Positions 23,045 to 34,899 of a stretch of DNA of 64,000 nucleotides are shown here, piece by piece. The notes beneath the pieces are model-generated. The model did no database searches and was not told the origin of the DNA. It was given only the letters and a program-made list of their open reading frames with translations. The stretch lies in assembly GCA_036250195.1 (NCBI GenBank), contig JAVHZZ010000009.1, positions 41,693,824-41,757,823 of the forward strand. Direction: 5' to 3'. Position 1 is the stretch's first letter, and each line of letters opens with the position of its first letter. This stretch comes from Mixophyes australis (Eukaryota > Chordata > Amphibia > Anura > Limnodynastidae). Position numbers and translations under genes: made by a program.

Positions 23045-23290
23045 ACACTGTGCCCCTCATTACAATGTTCCCCTCATTACTGTGTCCCTCATTACATTGT
23101 ACCAATCATTACATTGTCCCCCTCATTACTGTGCTCCACATTACATAGTCCCCTTCATTAATGTGCCCCTCATTATATTGTCCTCCTCATTACTGTGCCC
23201 CACATTATATTGTCCTCCTCATTACTGTGCCCCTCATTATATTGTCCTCCTCATTACTGGACCTTTATTTCATTGTCCCCCTTTACACAA
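23045..23290. repeat. Minisatellite, ~34-bp unit
   Basis: Repeats of CCTCATTACTGTGCCCC and CATTATATTGTCCTCC, about seven imperfect copies. Frames through it (113 and 72 codons) are repeat shadows. Confidence 0.85.
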
Positions 23291-23439
23291 TTCTAATTTA
23301 CTTACCTTCCTATGGTCTTCTTTTCTTCTGTCTTCTATTTTTCCTGTCAGCAGTTCCTCCCAGTGCAGCTCCTCACTGACAGTGTCAGGACGTGATCATG
23401 ACATCTCACCCAGCCGTAATTAAGTAAGAGGGTAATTTG

Positions 23440-23483
23440 GTGCTACAGGGCTCTTATCATTTTTGGGAGGAGCCCTGTAGCAC
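23440..23483. repeat. Hairpin with 14-bp perfect arms
   Basis: GTGCTACAGGGCTC and its exact complement GAGCCCTGTAGCAC are separated by 16 bases. Confidence 0.85.
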
Positions 23484-23496
23484 TGTCATTGGAGTG

Positions 23497-23684
23497 ATGC
23501 AAGCAGCCTATGCAATCCATGCATAGGTGGCCGCATCGCATATTATTCAATGTGGCTGCATCATTCATCAAAAGAATATTGTACTACAAGCTGTAGTACA
23601 ATATTCTATGAATGGATGACACGGCCACATTTAGTAGTATGAGATGTGGGCATCTATGCGAGGGCTGTATAGGCTGCCTGCACC
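23497..23684. repeat. Foldback with perfect palindromic centre
   Basis: The centre, 23573-23607, has 16-bp perfect arms AGAATATTGTACTACA around AGC. Outer, weaker pairing joins GCAGCCTATGCAAT and GTATAGGCTGCC with GTGGCCGCAT / ATGTGGGCAT pieces between. It looks like a foldback MITE about 190 bp long. Confidence 0.7.
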
Positions 23685-24257
23685 ACATTCCCACTAAGCC
23701 ACTATGTGGCCCAAAATGGACTTTGGGTGTACGGCCCTGCCCACCCCTGAGGCCCACCCCTGAGTACAATGCATGAACATTGGTTGTTTGACATACAATA
23801 GGGGATTTTTTTGGAATGCTTATCGGAGATCCAGCCTGCACAGCATAATTAGGTGAGGAATAAAATGGTTAAAATGTCTTAGAATTAATGTTTTCTGTGT
23901 GTCATTAATTTTAGCATTTTTTCAAACTGCACTGTATAGGAAGCACTGAATGACAAGTCATGCAAGCACAGGATGACAGGTCATGCATGTACTTGTAGTG
24001 CTACAAGCATCAGCATGCCCAAACACTTTAAGGTGGCCAGGGCATGTTGATTTATATTGCTTTATGGACTCTTATTAACCCACCCCCACCACACCAGGTG
24101 TGTGAGAATAGCCCTAGTACTTTCAATATGGCTTTGGTTTTTCCTGGGGGGAGAGTGGGTATTTGTTTTTTTCAGGCCCAATCCTCACCTAGTGTCTGTA
24201 TCCAGTGCCGTAACTAGACATTTTAGTGCAAATGCATGATATATATATATATATATA

Positions 24258-25920
24258 CAGGGCCTGATCAACCACTAGGCTGACCAGGCTGCAGCCTGGG
24301 GCGCTGGGTCCCGGGGGGCGCTGCACTGTGGGTATTTTTTTTTTTTTTCAAATTTTTTTTTTTTAAAATTTTTTTTTTTTTTACATTTTTTTTTTTTTCT
24401 TCATTCATTTTTTTTTCGGGGTGGGGGAGGGAGGGGGTCGCCGCTGGGGATCGCCGCGGGGGGGGGGATTGCCGCGGGGGGGTGGAGGGCTTGACGATCA
24501 AAAGCATTGGTGGTCAGTGGTTAGCAACACACAGCCAATCGCCAGGCTGCCTGTTGCTGTGCAGCAGACAGGAAGCAGGACATCTTCACTTCCTATCTGC
24601 TGATCTGAGGAGAGGAGCGACGCTGGCACGACTACAGGTAAGTGAAGGGGGGAACTGCCCTGCATATCTATAGGGAGGGGGGGGGAACTGCCCTGCATAT
24701 CTATAGGGAGGGGGGGGAACTGCCCTGCATATCTATAGGGAGGGGGGGGGGAACTGCCCTGCATATCTATAGGGAGGGGGGGAACTGTCCTGCATATCTA
24801 TAGGGAGGGGGGGGGAACTGCCCTGCATATCTATAGGGAGGGGGGGGAACTGCCCTGCATATCTATAGGGAGGGGGGGAACTGCCCTGCATATCTATAGG
24901 GAGGGGGGGGGACTGCCCTGCATATCTATAGGGAGGGGGGGAACTGCCCTGCATATCTATAGGGAGGGGGAGAACTGCCCTGCATATCTATAGGGAGGGG
25001 GAACTGCCCTGCATATCTATAGGAAGGGGGGGGGGAACTACCCTGCATATCTATAGGGAGGGGGGGAACTACCCTGCATATCTATAGGGAGGGGGGGGGA
25101 CTACCCTGCATATCTATAGGGAGGGAGAGGGGGGACTGTCATGCATATGTATAGGGAGGGAGAGGGGGACTGTCATGAAAATCTATAGGGAGGTAGAGAG
25201 GTTGATATGTATGAAGGAGGGCAGAGGAGGGGGGCTGATATATGTGACTGGGGGAGTTTTGATGTGACGGGGGGGGGGAAGCTAGCTAGCAGAGTGGAGG
25301 TAAGGAAAATAGCTGCAAGGGGGATGGATGCAGGGTGGGAGGTAAAGAAAATGGCTGCAGCAGGGGTTAAGGAAAATGGCTGTGCGGGGGGGTTGTGGTT
25401 AAGGAAAATGGCTGCAGGGGGTATTTAAAAAATAGAGCAGCTTTGGGGGGCAGAATCTCATGATTGTGTGGTGGTCACATGGGTGGTCTCAGCAATCACT
25501 AGAATAATAAATATTAGTGAGATGGGGCTGGTAGAGGTTTGTATTTGATTGACAACAAATATTCAGATATTGCTTATATATGCCTGTCCAATGGGGTACT
25601 TTTAGCTGGCCATAATGGAGTGTTTTGTTTTAACTAAAGGGCCTAATCATTCAGGGTTTGCATTATAATACATTTTTGCATTTTCAAAAAAGGACGCCAA
25701 CTTTCCAGAAGCCAGCGAGAGGATAACAAAGTTGCAAGAGAGAAGAGCAAGGACAGGTAAGAGACAATGGCACAATCTGTCTAAATTTGAATGCTGGAGA
25801 ATACACCTGAACATTCATATTCAGGAGTGTTCCTATACACCTATATATTCGGAGGAGGGGGGGGGGGGGGGGGCGCTGCGGCCGTATTAGCCTAGGGCGG
25901 CCAGAACCCTTAATCAGGCC

Positions 25921-25923
<3 letters not shown>
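24258..25923. mobile_element. Nested hAT-like element (1,666 bp)
   Basis: The ends CAGGGCCTGATCAA and TTAATCAGGCCCTG form inverted repeats. Both are flanked by TATATATA, which fits an 8-bp TSD but is uninformative inside a TA microsatellite. The interior is a G-rich tandem array (24650-25195) and homopolymer tracts with no transposase. Confidence 0.75.
24650..25195. repeat. G-rich minisatellite, ~33-bp unit, about 15 copies
   Basis: The unit is AACTGCCCTGCATATCTATA followed by GGGAGGGGGGG with variable G-run length. The last copies are diverged (GTCATGCATATG, GGTAGAGAGG). The minus-strand proline-rich frames (IDMQGSSPP pattern) are repeat shadows. G runs longer than six bases recur every unit. 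Confidence 0.95.
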
Positions 25924-25955
<32 letters not shown>

Positions 25956-25959
25956 CATA

Positions 25960-26200
25960 CAGTGGTGGGATTCAAATAAATTAACATCCGGTTCTCTGCC
26001 CTAATGACCATTTAAAGTATTCAAAAATATATCCCGAAGGGTATTCTAATATTTCATGCACTTAATACTCAAATAAGAACAGTAAAAGAGATACACAAAA
26101 CTATATTGTTATTAGAAAGAGTTTTAAAATGTTAAAGAAAAATATTAAAGAATACCTTACCTGACAAAAATCTGTTATTTAATATTATATTCATATTATG
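25960..26200 (+). mobile_element. Truncated hAT end (CAGTGGTGGGATTCAA type)
   Basis: CAGTGGTGGGATTCAAATAA followed by TTAACATCCGGTTCTC resembles a widespread hAT terminus. The partner end was not found in the window, so only one end is present; the right limit is arbitrary. Confidence 0.4.
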
Positions 26201-26865
26201 GAACAGTAATGCCCCCAGTTCATATTATGGCATAGTAATGGCTCTCTTCATCACACTGTACCATGTAGCCTTCTTTTGCTCCCTGAAAATACTGTGATGC
26301 AGCTTCCTTTGTCCCTCAAAACACTGCGATATGTAAAAAGGTGCTTTGGGCAATAGAGAGCACTAAAATCTAATTTAAATAACTAGCATTTAATAAATAT
26401 TCCTAAAGAAGGTGTTTGTTCCATTAAGTGACATTAATTTACGAGAGAGAGAGACACCTCCCCTCAGATTATTACTATCATTTATTTAGTACAAGTTAGA
26501 AAATAGCTAGAATCTTTTTGCTATGGGTAACGCTTCCACTTGTGTTTTTATAAGTTTTAGTAAATCTACTCCTGATGTGTTCACTGTTTGTAATGGCTGG
26601 CATTTATGTAGTACTGTATTTTGCACAGCAAAAGTACTTTGTAACTGTTGTTGGCTGAGTGACTTAATACACAGTTACTTTTAGGGGTTGCACCATGTGG
26701 CATTTAAGCTACCTGTGGGTGGAGAGATGGCATTAATTTGTACAAGTGGATCAAATGTAAACCTGGTACTTGAACACATATTTACAGGTGTTTACTTTTA
26801 TACAGCTATTGCTATGGGCAATACCACAGTAATAAAATAAAAAAAAAAATGAGAGAGAGCTCTTT

Positions 26866-26986
26866 CACTTACCCGCAGTGGAACGTATGTGCGTTCCACC
26901 AACAGGAAGTTCGACATTTGGAACGCAAATGCGTTTCAAATGCCGAACTTCCTGTCAGTCGAAGATGTGTTCCACTGCGGGTAAGT
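26866..26986. repeat. Palindrome with ~50-bp arms
   Basis: ACTTACCCGCAGTGGAAC at the left pairs with GTTCCACTGCGGGTAAGT at the right; inner pairs AACAGGAAGTTCGACATTTG / CAAATGCCGAACTTCCTGT. The motif GTGGAAC..GTTCCACC..GGAAGTTCG.CATTTG also occurs at 3220-3290. Confidence 0.85.
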
Positions 26987-27685
26987 AAAAGGCTGTACAT
27001 AGAGCCAGGTAGCGGGCGGCTGCTGTGCCCCCTTGGGCTTGCGCCCTTGGCGACGGCACCGCCCACACCACCCTAGTTACGGCTCTGCCTTTATTAGCTT
27101 TTTTAGTGATGGCATCAGCTTTGTCACCGATTTTACCGATACCAACATTGGCTCACAGCGCTAAGGGAAACTCGCTATTTTCCATTTATTTTTTTATTTT
27201 AATTGTGGTTCAGGATCAATCCTGATGACCACCATCAGTTCATATGTCACACCAGGGGAAAAGCAGGTGTACATATATACTCTTAAGAGTAAATAAAGTG
27301 AGTGAAACACCTTTACTGCACTCAGACTATGCTAGCCTACCCTTCCCTTCCCTTCCCTGTTCTGCCTCTCCAAAGGTAGAGAGGTGCAACAGGAAAAAAC
27401 ATCTCAGTCTGCATACAGACTTAGATGTGCGCCACTGTGCACAAGCAGTACAGAAAAACGCATTTTGTGCTTACAAGCTGGACTTATAACTACATCAGCC
27501 CCTGAATGTACACAGAAAAAGGTATAAGCAAAAAAATTAACTGTGTATATAATAGGTCAGACGTATCTATAGAACTAAAAAAGAGTAGTATTGTAGTATT
27601 TACACTAGTCATACAGCAGACATGCAGATGTGTAGGCAAATTCATTTTTGTGGACTATATACCCTAATCACTTTTAAGGCATTAG

Positions 27686-27957
27686 CATACCTACCAACCA
27701 TTTGGAACTTCATTCCGGGAGATCCCAGGCAGGGGGGCGGGGTTGGAGGGTGGGAGGGGCGGGGCGCCTTTCAATTCCGTTGGAAGGGTTGCCGCTTTGC
27801 CGCTGGGGCGGGGCCAAAATGACGCAATTCACCGCAAATTGCGTAATTTTGACAGGAAGATCCCGTTTGCGGGATATTTGCCTGCTCTCCCCGAGTCCGG
27901 GAGACCTACCCGAATTTCGGGAGTCTCCCAGACATTCCGGGAGAGTTGGCAAGTATG
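27686..27957 (+). mobile_element. hAT MITE, CATACTTGCC family (272 bp)
   Basis: It starts CATACCTACC and ends TTGGCAAGTATG, with a perfect 8-bp TSD GGCATTAG (27678-27685 and 27958-27965). The interior matches the copy at 20567, including GGGGCGGGGCCAAAATG and CCGAATTTCGGGAGTCTCCC. Coding frames across it are not genes. Confidence 0.93.
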
Positions 27958-28549
27958 GGCATTAGTCCATGTTTATTTGTTATTTTAATCAATCTATTTG
28001 CAGCATGCAATTTTAATGAATGAAAGCTGCTTAAATAACTTGCTTGCTGGAGGACTCAATCTATTAGCGGATTGATCGATCTCTCAAGCTCATATTTACT
28101 CAGTAACTATCTATCCATTTACAAGAACTGGGGCATATTGTTCCTTAAAGAGACATGCTCTATTTTATTTGTGATATCTACTAATATCCTGTGGAATAAC
28201 TGGGACTCTTGTTACTAAAGAACATTCTTTGCTCATTAATTACTGCAATCCGGATCAATTCAGAATTTTAGCTTCAGTATATACATGAGCACAGTAGGGT
28301 ATACACATTATCTGCAATGTTAACAATTTTCCAATAATTTTTTATATATTGATTTTTAAAATAGAGAATATATTATATTAGCGGATCTCTTTGGCTGTAG
28401 GTACACTCTGCTTAATTGTTATTTGTTGTAAGTAAACAACAGAACACAGTGCAGGATATACGCAAATGTGTGCAATATTAAGTCCCATCATTTAAATTCT
28501 ATTAAATAAATGAACAATTCTTAATACTACAATCATTAATAACAATGTG

Positions 28550-28985
28550 TTTTAAAAATATATATTTTTGTATATTAAATACATAAATCAGGATGCTCTT
28601 AATGCGTACTCTATATACAATGCAGTTTTAGATTCTCTTTTTCTTGCATACAGATGTTCTTTGCTATTTAGTGGTACGCTTACATGAAGTTTTTATGCAA
28701 AGACAATGCTGTAACAGTCATCATTTACATCTGCCCTGTAGCTGGTGCAATCGGTAGAGCTAGAAAAGCCTTACTTTAGAGAAACCCCTAGAAATGCCCT
28801 TACTGTATATGGCCTACGTTTGTTCAGCACTTCCCACCCGTATTCCGCCCCTAGCCGTAAGTGTTATTTGTGTTCAGACATGAATTACATGCAATTGAGT
28901 TCATTGGTGTAAGGTCCATTTCTGAGCATATGCAGAGCATTTCCGGCAAAACTTACATCCAAATATGAATAAGGCCCAAGTTATC
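28550..28985. repeat. Harbinger-like MITE relic, copy 1
   Basis: It ends near 28978 with ACTTACATCCAAATATGAAT followed by AAGGCCC, a Harbinger-style end (reverse GGGCCTTATTCATA). Its interior parallels 29130-29540 in order and spacing. Confidence 0.45.
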
Positions 28986-29129
28986 AGGATGTAAGTTTGT
29001 AACATTCAAAATAAGGATTTCCTCAATTTCTCTCCAATTTCTCAGTGTTAGTTGTTATTAGAGAAAAAAAGTTATCCTAATATAACTTAACAGTCTAATC
29101 ATTTCTATAAATATTTATTTTATTTTATT

Positions 29130-29540
29130 TTTTTTCTTTAATTACATAAGTAAAGATGCTTTTATTATGTACTGTACATACAAAGATCTTTTATAGAATA
29201 TCTTATTTGCCTACAGTTGTTCTGTGGCAGCTAGTGGCATACATATATTTACTTTTCAATCTAAAGACTGTGATATATCAGTTACCACTATCCGTCCCAA
29301 TTTACACCTCCGGTGGGTGCAAAAGATATTTATGAAAACAAGCATCTCTGTCGGTATAACCTTACTGTACACCGCTTACATTAGTCTCCCCCTCCCCCAT
29401 TACGCCTCTTATGTCGTAGGGAGTCATAAGTGTCACTTGCATTCAGTCATAAATTGCATGCATGTATAATGTCTGTTTCAGGGCATGGCAAAGCTATTTC
29501 ACGCAAGATATGCTACACAAATGGACGTGCATCTAAGCAC
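29130..29540. repeat. Harbinger-like MITE relic, copy 2
   Basis: It parallels 28550-28950 (AGATGCTTTTATTATGTACT, TACAGTTGTTCTGTGGCAGC and a TTAGTGGCATAC-type block). ATTTCACGCAAGATATGCTA near 29490 recurs at 52270 and 61870, marking a family of MITEs. Confidence 0.45.
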
Positions 29541-30213
29541 CAATCAGGCCAATTGTGTGAACAAGGGATTCATTTACCTATGCTACTTCTCTACTGTATG
29601 TTTGTCCTACATCATCTGAGTTTGATGGTATATTTAAAGATGTTGGTCTTTCACTTAGCAAGGTATTGTCAAGACGTTGTGTGTATAGGTAGCTAGACTC
29701 TGTGGATCCTATATCAGATCTCATGGATAGAAACAGATTTATGACCCAGGTACTAATATGTACACACGGTACTCATCTTGGGAAATCTTCAGTCTGCATA
29801 CAATCCTCACACCAAAAAACACCAAAAAAATATTGTTTAGAATTTCTACGTGTCTAGAGACCAGTATATAGTTAGAATCCTTGAAGATAGGCCTTGGACG
29901 TATGTCAAGCTCAAAGTCCACTCTGCTCTGTATTGGAATATAGACATCTCCTTATTAAAAGTTAGAACTGTAGTCTGAATAAAAGAGTCATACCCCCCCC
30001 CCCCCCTATTAGGAGTCAATGTGAAAATGAAGAAGATTCGTCCATGCTTTCCGCCGATCCAGGGCAAACAGAAATACTTCAAAAATGAAGTTCATATTCT
30101 GTTATTGTTCCTTTCTATTTCAAAGTAACTGTATAATTGTGTTATCTTATTTTGTATATCTAAAGCAGTGTGTATATTTTGCCATACTAAATTCATTTAA
30201 TAACCTTCTGTCC

Positions 30214-30365
30214 CAGAGGTGGAACTAGCGAGCTGTGTGCCCTGGTACAGGGAGGCAGGAAGTATGGGAACCGGAGCCCCCAACCCTCTGCATGCAGCGG
30301 GCGGCCAATATCTCTATGGGCCGCAGTGCCCAGCACCTGCAGTAGTAGTGGTAGTTCCGCCACTG
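30214..30365. mobile_element. Short hAT MITE (152 bp)
   Basis: The ends CAGAGGTGGAACTA and TAGTTCCGCCACTG are inverted repeats. TSD TTCTGTCC (30206-30213) versus ATCTGTCC (30366-30373), 7 of 8 bases. Confidence 0.85.
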
Positions 30366-30599
30366 ATCTGTCCCTGTGTTCAAGCAAATTTATGTGATAG
30401 ATAGCTTGGCTATAAAAATTCTACATAACTGAAATATGGTAATTGTTTGGGTAATGATAACTGATTTAAGTTTTAATTGTAGTTTTGAGAGAGGGCAGGA
30501 AATGACATATGGGTTCCTATAAGAGTGTCAGCTCTTGAAACAAACCTAGGTTAGCTTGAACACTTAATGAGCATGCGATATAATAAGAGGGGGGGGGGG

Positions 30600-32090
30600 G
30601 TAATCAGTTTTACATAAACCAGGTGGCTATGTTTGTTCTCATTAACCCTTCACACATCACTTAGGTTCATGAGCGCTATTTGTGAAGCAGGTTTGCACTA
30701 TCTGATGGTGAGGAGTTTAGTGGAGCAAGAGTATATTGTGACAAGTATGCCTAGTATTCTGGAGCAGTACAAAGGTGAGATTTAATTTTTTAGAGCAAGA
30801 TTAACACTTATACTATACTTTAAATGACAAGCATTTTACACATTTCAGTTGCAGCAGGGTATTTCTAGGGTCACTTTGCCGCAATGTAAAAAGTTAGAAG
30901 TACACAAAAATGAAACATGTAATATAATTACCCCCTGATGCCCCCTCACTCTCATGATTGGTTTAAGCTAAGGCTAAAATTAGCAATACTTTGGAAGTAA
31001 ATTGGAGACATTACATTTAATGAATCAGGTGATTCTAGTGATGTTTACACTCTAGTAGATTCAGATTTTGTAGCCTCTCTGCAAACCTAAGTGCATCTCT
31101 AGTTTGCAAAGGCATCTCCAAAGACTGGAAAGTAGACATTCACCTTAAAGTGTGCTGGGTGGGCAATCTAGATACATCAGTACAATATCATCTCATGTGC
31201 ACAATGTCAGACTGGAACAGGAAGGGCCCACCAGGGGAATGCATTAGTAGGGCCCCTGAAAAAGCATATGCTGTTGTAAAATGGCAGCGTGCCACTGAGG
31301 GTGCATGCCAGTTATCAAAGATGCATAGTAACGTAACCCACTAGAAGGAAAGAAGAATAATTGTCCCTCACCTGAGTAATTCTTCTTTCCTTCTGCCACA
31401 GTATGTGTGGGGTGTGGATGTCCTCCATAGCCTTCTCATCCACTTGAAATACACAGGCAATGCTGCTGCTGCTGCTAGGTGCACACAACTGTGCAGGACA
31501 GTGACCCAAAATTGGGACTGCCACATCAGAATCAGAATCTGTTCATGCAGATTTCAATTCTACTGCTGCCTCTGTAATGTCGGGGTCCTGTTTGGAAAAA
31601 GGAATGGTACATGAAACCATCCCACTCCCAAACCAGCCCCAACGTTAAATCAGTAACACAATGTTTAATAAATAGGCTTCCCTACCTGAGACCAGTCCTG
31701 TCATTAAATTAATAGTATTCACATTTAATAAATAAAACTATTTCACCCCAACCTACCCTTACATCGAATTAATAGTATTTCCATTAAACATTAACCAATT
31801 TCCCACCGAAACAGCTATTTCATAAATAGCCCTCCCTCTTTCCAAACTTCATTAAATAAATAGTTTAATTACCTCACTTTTCATTAATAGTCACTACCAT
31901 GACCCCCCTATTAAATTAAGTAGCCCCCACCATCAAATAAATTGTCCGTACATCACCCCACCAGTACATTAATATCTCCCACCCACTGTTAAATTACTAA
32001 CCCTTACCATTATCATTGAATAAATAGCCCACTTACCCTAGGTACTTACCATAAAGAGCCCTCCTTCTCCCCACACTTAAAGTCTTCTAC
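30600..32090. other. No gene recognised; degenerate AT repeat at the right
   Basis: 31200-31300 contains CAGACTGGAACAGGAAGGGC, possibly one hAT end. 31640-32060 consists of weak repeats of ATTAAATTAATAGTATT and CATTTAATAAATA. No coding sequence is seen. Confidence 0.5.
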
Positions 32091-32099
32091 GCATACAAT

Positions 32100-32493
32100 C
32101 AGGGCCGAATTAACCCTAGGGCTAACTGGGCTACAGCCCAGGGGCCTCGGGCATCCAGGGGGTCCTTTAAAGTGCTCAGCAGCAGTATTGATCGGTCGGG
32201 GGCAGGGGCGCCCCCGGCGCGATCAATGCTGCTGAGCACTTTCACTGCAGTCCTTCCCCGGCGTGCTGTAGTCTCCTTACTGAGGAGATCTCGTGAGTCT
32301 CACTCTCAGGAGATCTCCTCAGTAAAGAGCGTACAGCGCGTCGGGGAAGGACTGCAATGCCAGGAGAAGGAGGTAAGTGCCTTGGGGGCACCTCGGTTCA
32401 CCGGGGGCGGCTCGGATCACTGGGAGGGGGGCCCTCACGGGGGAATGGAGGCCCCCTCAGCCCAGGGGCCTCCATTCCCTTAATCCAGCCCTG
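32100..32493. mobile_element. hAT MITE with two large internal palindromes (394 bp)
   Basis: The ends CAGGGCCGAATTAA and TTAATCCAGCCCTG are inverted. TSD CATACAAT (32092-32099) versus CATCCAAT (32494-32501), 7 of 8. Palindromes lie at 32170-32241 (AAGTGCTCAGCAGCA arms) and 32246-32356 (TGCAGTCCTTCCCC arms, centre with GAGATCTC repeats). Confidence 0.88.
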
Positions 32494-32536
32494 CATCCAA
32501 TCCCACAATATCCCCCTCTCAAACAATACATTAGAC

Positions 32537-32836
32537 CAGCGGTTCCCAAAGTGTGCGCCGCGGCTCCCAGGGGTGCCTGGTTGCAGAGGGGGCAGTGTGC
32601 CTGGTTGCAGAGGGGGCAGTGTGCCTGGATGCAGAGGGGGTAGAGTGTCTGGATGCAAAGGGGCATTTTTGCATACAACTAAATAAGTATTTCTGTCGTG
32701 ACCTAAATACTTATTACAATTTTTTGACCCAACTACTTCTAAAACAGGACTGCTCAGTAATTATTTTGGAGGGGTGCCTTGAAAAAATTTGGAGACTCTA
32801 AGGGTGCCGCGAACTGCAAAAGTTTGGGAACCACTG
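32537..32836. mobile_element. hAT MITE, CAGTGGTTCCCAAA family (300 bp)
   Basis: The ends CAGCGGTTCCCAAAGT and TTTGGGAACCACTG are inverted, with a perfect 8-bp TSD CATTAGAC (32529-32536 and 32837-32844). It contains three or four 24-bp repeats (TGCCTGGTTGCAGAGGGGGC) at about 32574-32665. A relative lies at 55948. Confidence 0.93.
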
Positions 32837-33848
32837 CATTAGACCAATTTTACATCATGTATGGGGAGCCAGATTAGCTAATTCTACCAAATACATAATA
32901 AATATTTATAAGAATTGCAGAAAATTAAAAAGGTTTTTAAAGAAAAATGTTAATGTTAAAAAAAATTATTGAATGAACCATGCTGAATCAAACGTACATT
33001 TATCCTTTTATTAACTACATTTACAGTAAACCATGGCATCAATTCAGAATTTAAATTTTTAATAATTATATTAGTACAGGGTCAGAGTTACTTCCCACGC
33101 GCCTGTAGACACAAAACCTTTGATGCTTTAATCCTATCTATTTAACATGTAACCTCAAACTTTTACAGACATAAGGGAATAGGTGATATTTTAAAGGTTG
33201 AGACTGCCCAGTATAGAGACTTGGTTATATGGATCTCCCATAAATGCCTTTCATATTGTATTTGAAACCTCAAACAAAACAATAGCATAATCAAGACAAT
33301 TTATTCAATCAACAAAACAGATATCCAATATGTAGCTGGGCAGAATAGAAGCATATACCATCTATTATTTACACTATAAAATTTGGAAATGTCCCTGACT
33401 TTTTTTTTATATATTTCTTGACGAGGAAACTATGCATTGTTCTCAAGGCACACATACAGTAAAATGTTCCTCTGCATAATAAAGCTTTCTATTACATCTT
33501 ACGTTTTGGTGCAGACTTTATTATATAATATGCTAACATTCACTAGCAGCATACTAGCTTATATTGTCGGAGTACCCCTCCCTAGGCAAAAAATGCAAGA
33601 CTTCAAGAAGATGATTTCCAAATGCTTGATTTACAAACAAACCAAAGGGGTAACTGAAATTCACTATCCAGTGTTCACCTGCACCCAACTGTACAACACC
33701 AATGTAACCCAAATCTAAAGTAGTAGTAAAACACTAGTACAATACAGTCCCACATACACTTTCATAATATCCCAGTCAGACTTTGCAGCACATCATGCAA
33801 TCTTTCTTCTTCACACTGCATGACATCTCACTGTTCTATCTGCATTCT

Positions 33849-34461
33849 TGTCAGGATTTCAAATATGAATATTATGAAGAGTTCTGGTACTGAAAACAGA
33901 ATGTCTTTATTATGAACACAGAACACACAGTTAATAAATATGTGTAGTCAATGGTTAAAAGTAAGCATAGTCCAGCAGATACAAGACAGCAGGAAATCAG
34001 GTATAGGTTTGCAACTGCTGCAGAGAAGACTGGTGTCCAGATACACAGATGAAGTGCAGGCACAAGGAGACTATATTACCAGGTTAGTCAAGAGGAACAA
34101 GGCACTGGATGGTCCATGGGAGAATCAAGCAAAAGGAGGGTCCAACAAGTCAGGGGTCAGAAGCTGGGAGATCCACAATATACTAGGGAGTAAAATAAAA
34201 AAAGCCGGGGTCTGGGTCACCAAAGGAGGTGAAAAACATGGGAATAAAATTCCAGGGCAAAGTCACAAACCAAACAAGAGTTTTACAGAGAGAACAGCAG
34301 CAGCAAGACAAATGCTGAAACAACTAAGATTGCTGGGAAAGCAGTCTCTTAAAGGCTAGACACAGGTGATTAGGTAATGCTGAATGCTTGCAGGCAGGAT
34401 CAGACGAAGGCTATGCAGCCTCTAGAGAGGAGATACTGAATTGCAGCCTGAGATTGTGACA
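33849..34461 (-). mobile_element. Solo LTR, antisense (613 bp)
   Basis: In plus orientation it reads TGTCAGGATTTC ... GAGATTGTGACA. The TSD is ATTCT (33844-33848) versus ACTCT (34462-34466), 4 of 5. The minus strand has the pyrimidine-rich, GTGACC-containing character of the 14121 LTR, so the minus orientation is preferred. The 139-codon plus frame inside is a chance frame. Confidence 0.78.
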
Positions 34462-34589
34462 ACTCTGCAGCAAGCCTCACTCCAACCTGCACTCTACAGT
34501 AGAATACAAATATAGCCATATACATAACACTCTCATAGCCTCTTAATAGTACAGTGCTCTACACATACTGCAACATATAGCAATATTTA

Positions 34590-34899
34590 ATTCACACCAT
34601 CAAGGCAAAAAAAAGGAGTAAATTTGATTCTGGACAAACCTTGTTACAATGCAAGGGGTGCAAAATAGTTTATTATTTTGAACATAACAAAATATTTGCT
34701 TGTTTCTAATGTAGCACACAAATACTTGATAATTTTATTTTTACACTGAAATTTAAAGTTGATCTAGGACATGCCCTACCCCAACTAAAAATATATCCCT
34801 GCATTTAAAATGTACCACCCCCTCCATTGCAACATGGTTTTGCCAAGTTGCAAAGTTACTCCTTTTTTTTGGCTTTGCTCTTCTTAACGACTCAGGCCC
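34590..34899 (-). mobile_element. MITE, AAAAAAGGAGTAA family, copy 1
   Basis: The ends CATCAAGGCAAAAAAAAGG and the complement of TTCTTAACGACTCAGGCCC are inverted relatives. On the minus strand it follows 59673-59997 for its whole length, for example CAAAACCATGTTGCAATGGA and AACTTTAAATTTCAGTG. The Harbinger type is inferred from the GGGCCTGAGTCATTAAG end. Confidence 0.75.

Larger units (their letters stand above)
24203..27087. mobile_element. Outer hAT-like element with nested insertions
   Basis: The left CAGTGCCGTAACTAG and right CTAGTTACGGCTCTG are inverted repeats of a common hAT type. The candidate TSD TCTGTATC / CCTTTATT matches at only 5 of 8 bases, so the pairing is plausible but old. 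The interior is split by the element at 24258-25923 and holds the start of another hAT end (25960) and the palindrome at 26866. Confidence 0.5.

Noticed and set aside
23082..23423. 113-codon plus frame, Cys/Pro/His repeats
   Set aside because: It is the translation of a 34-bp minisatellite.
24498..24954. Minus-strand proline-rich repeat proteins
   Set aside because: They arise solely from translation of the 33-bp G-rich minisatellite; frame changes with G-run length.
33940..34359. 139-codon plus frame, Lys/Gln-rich
   Set aside because: It lies inside an LTR read on the wrong strand and shows no domain.
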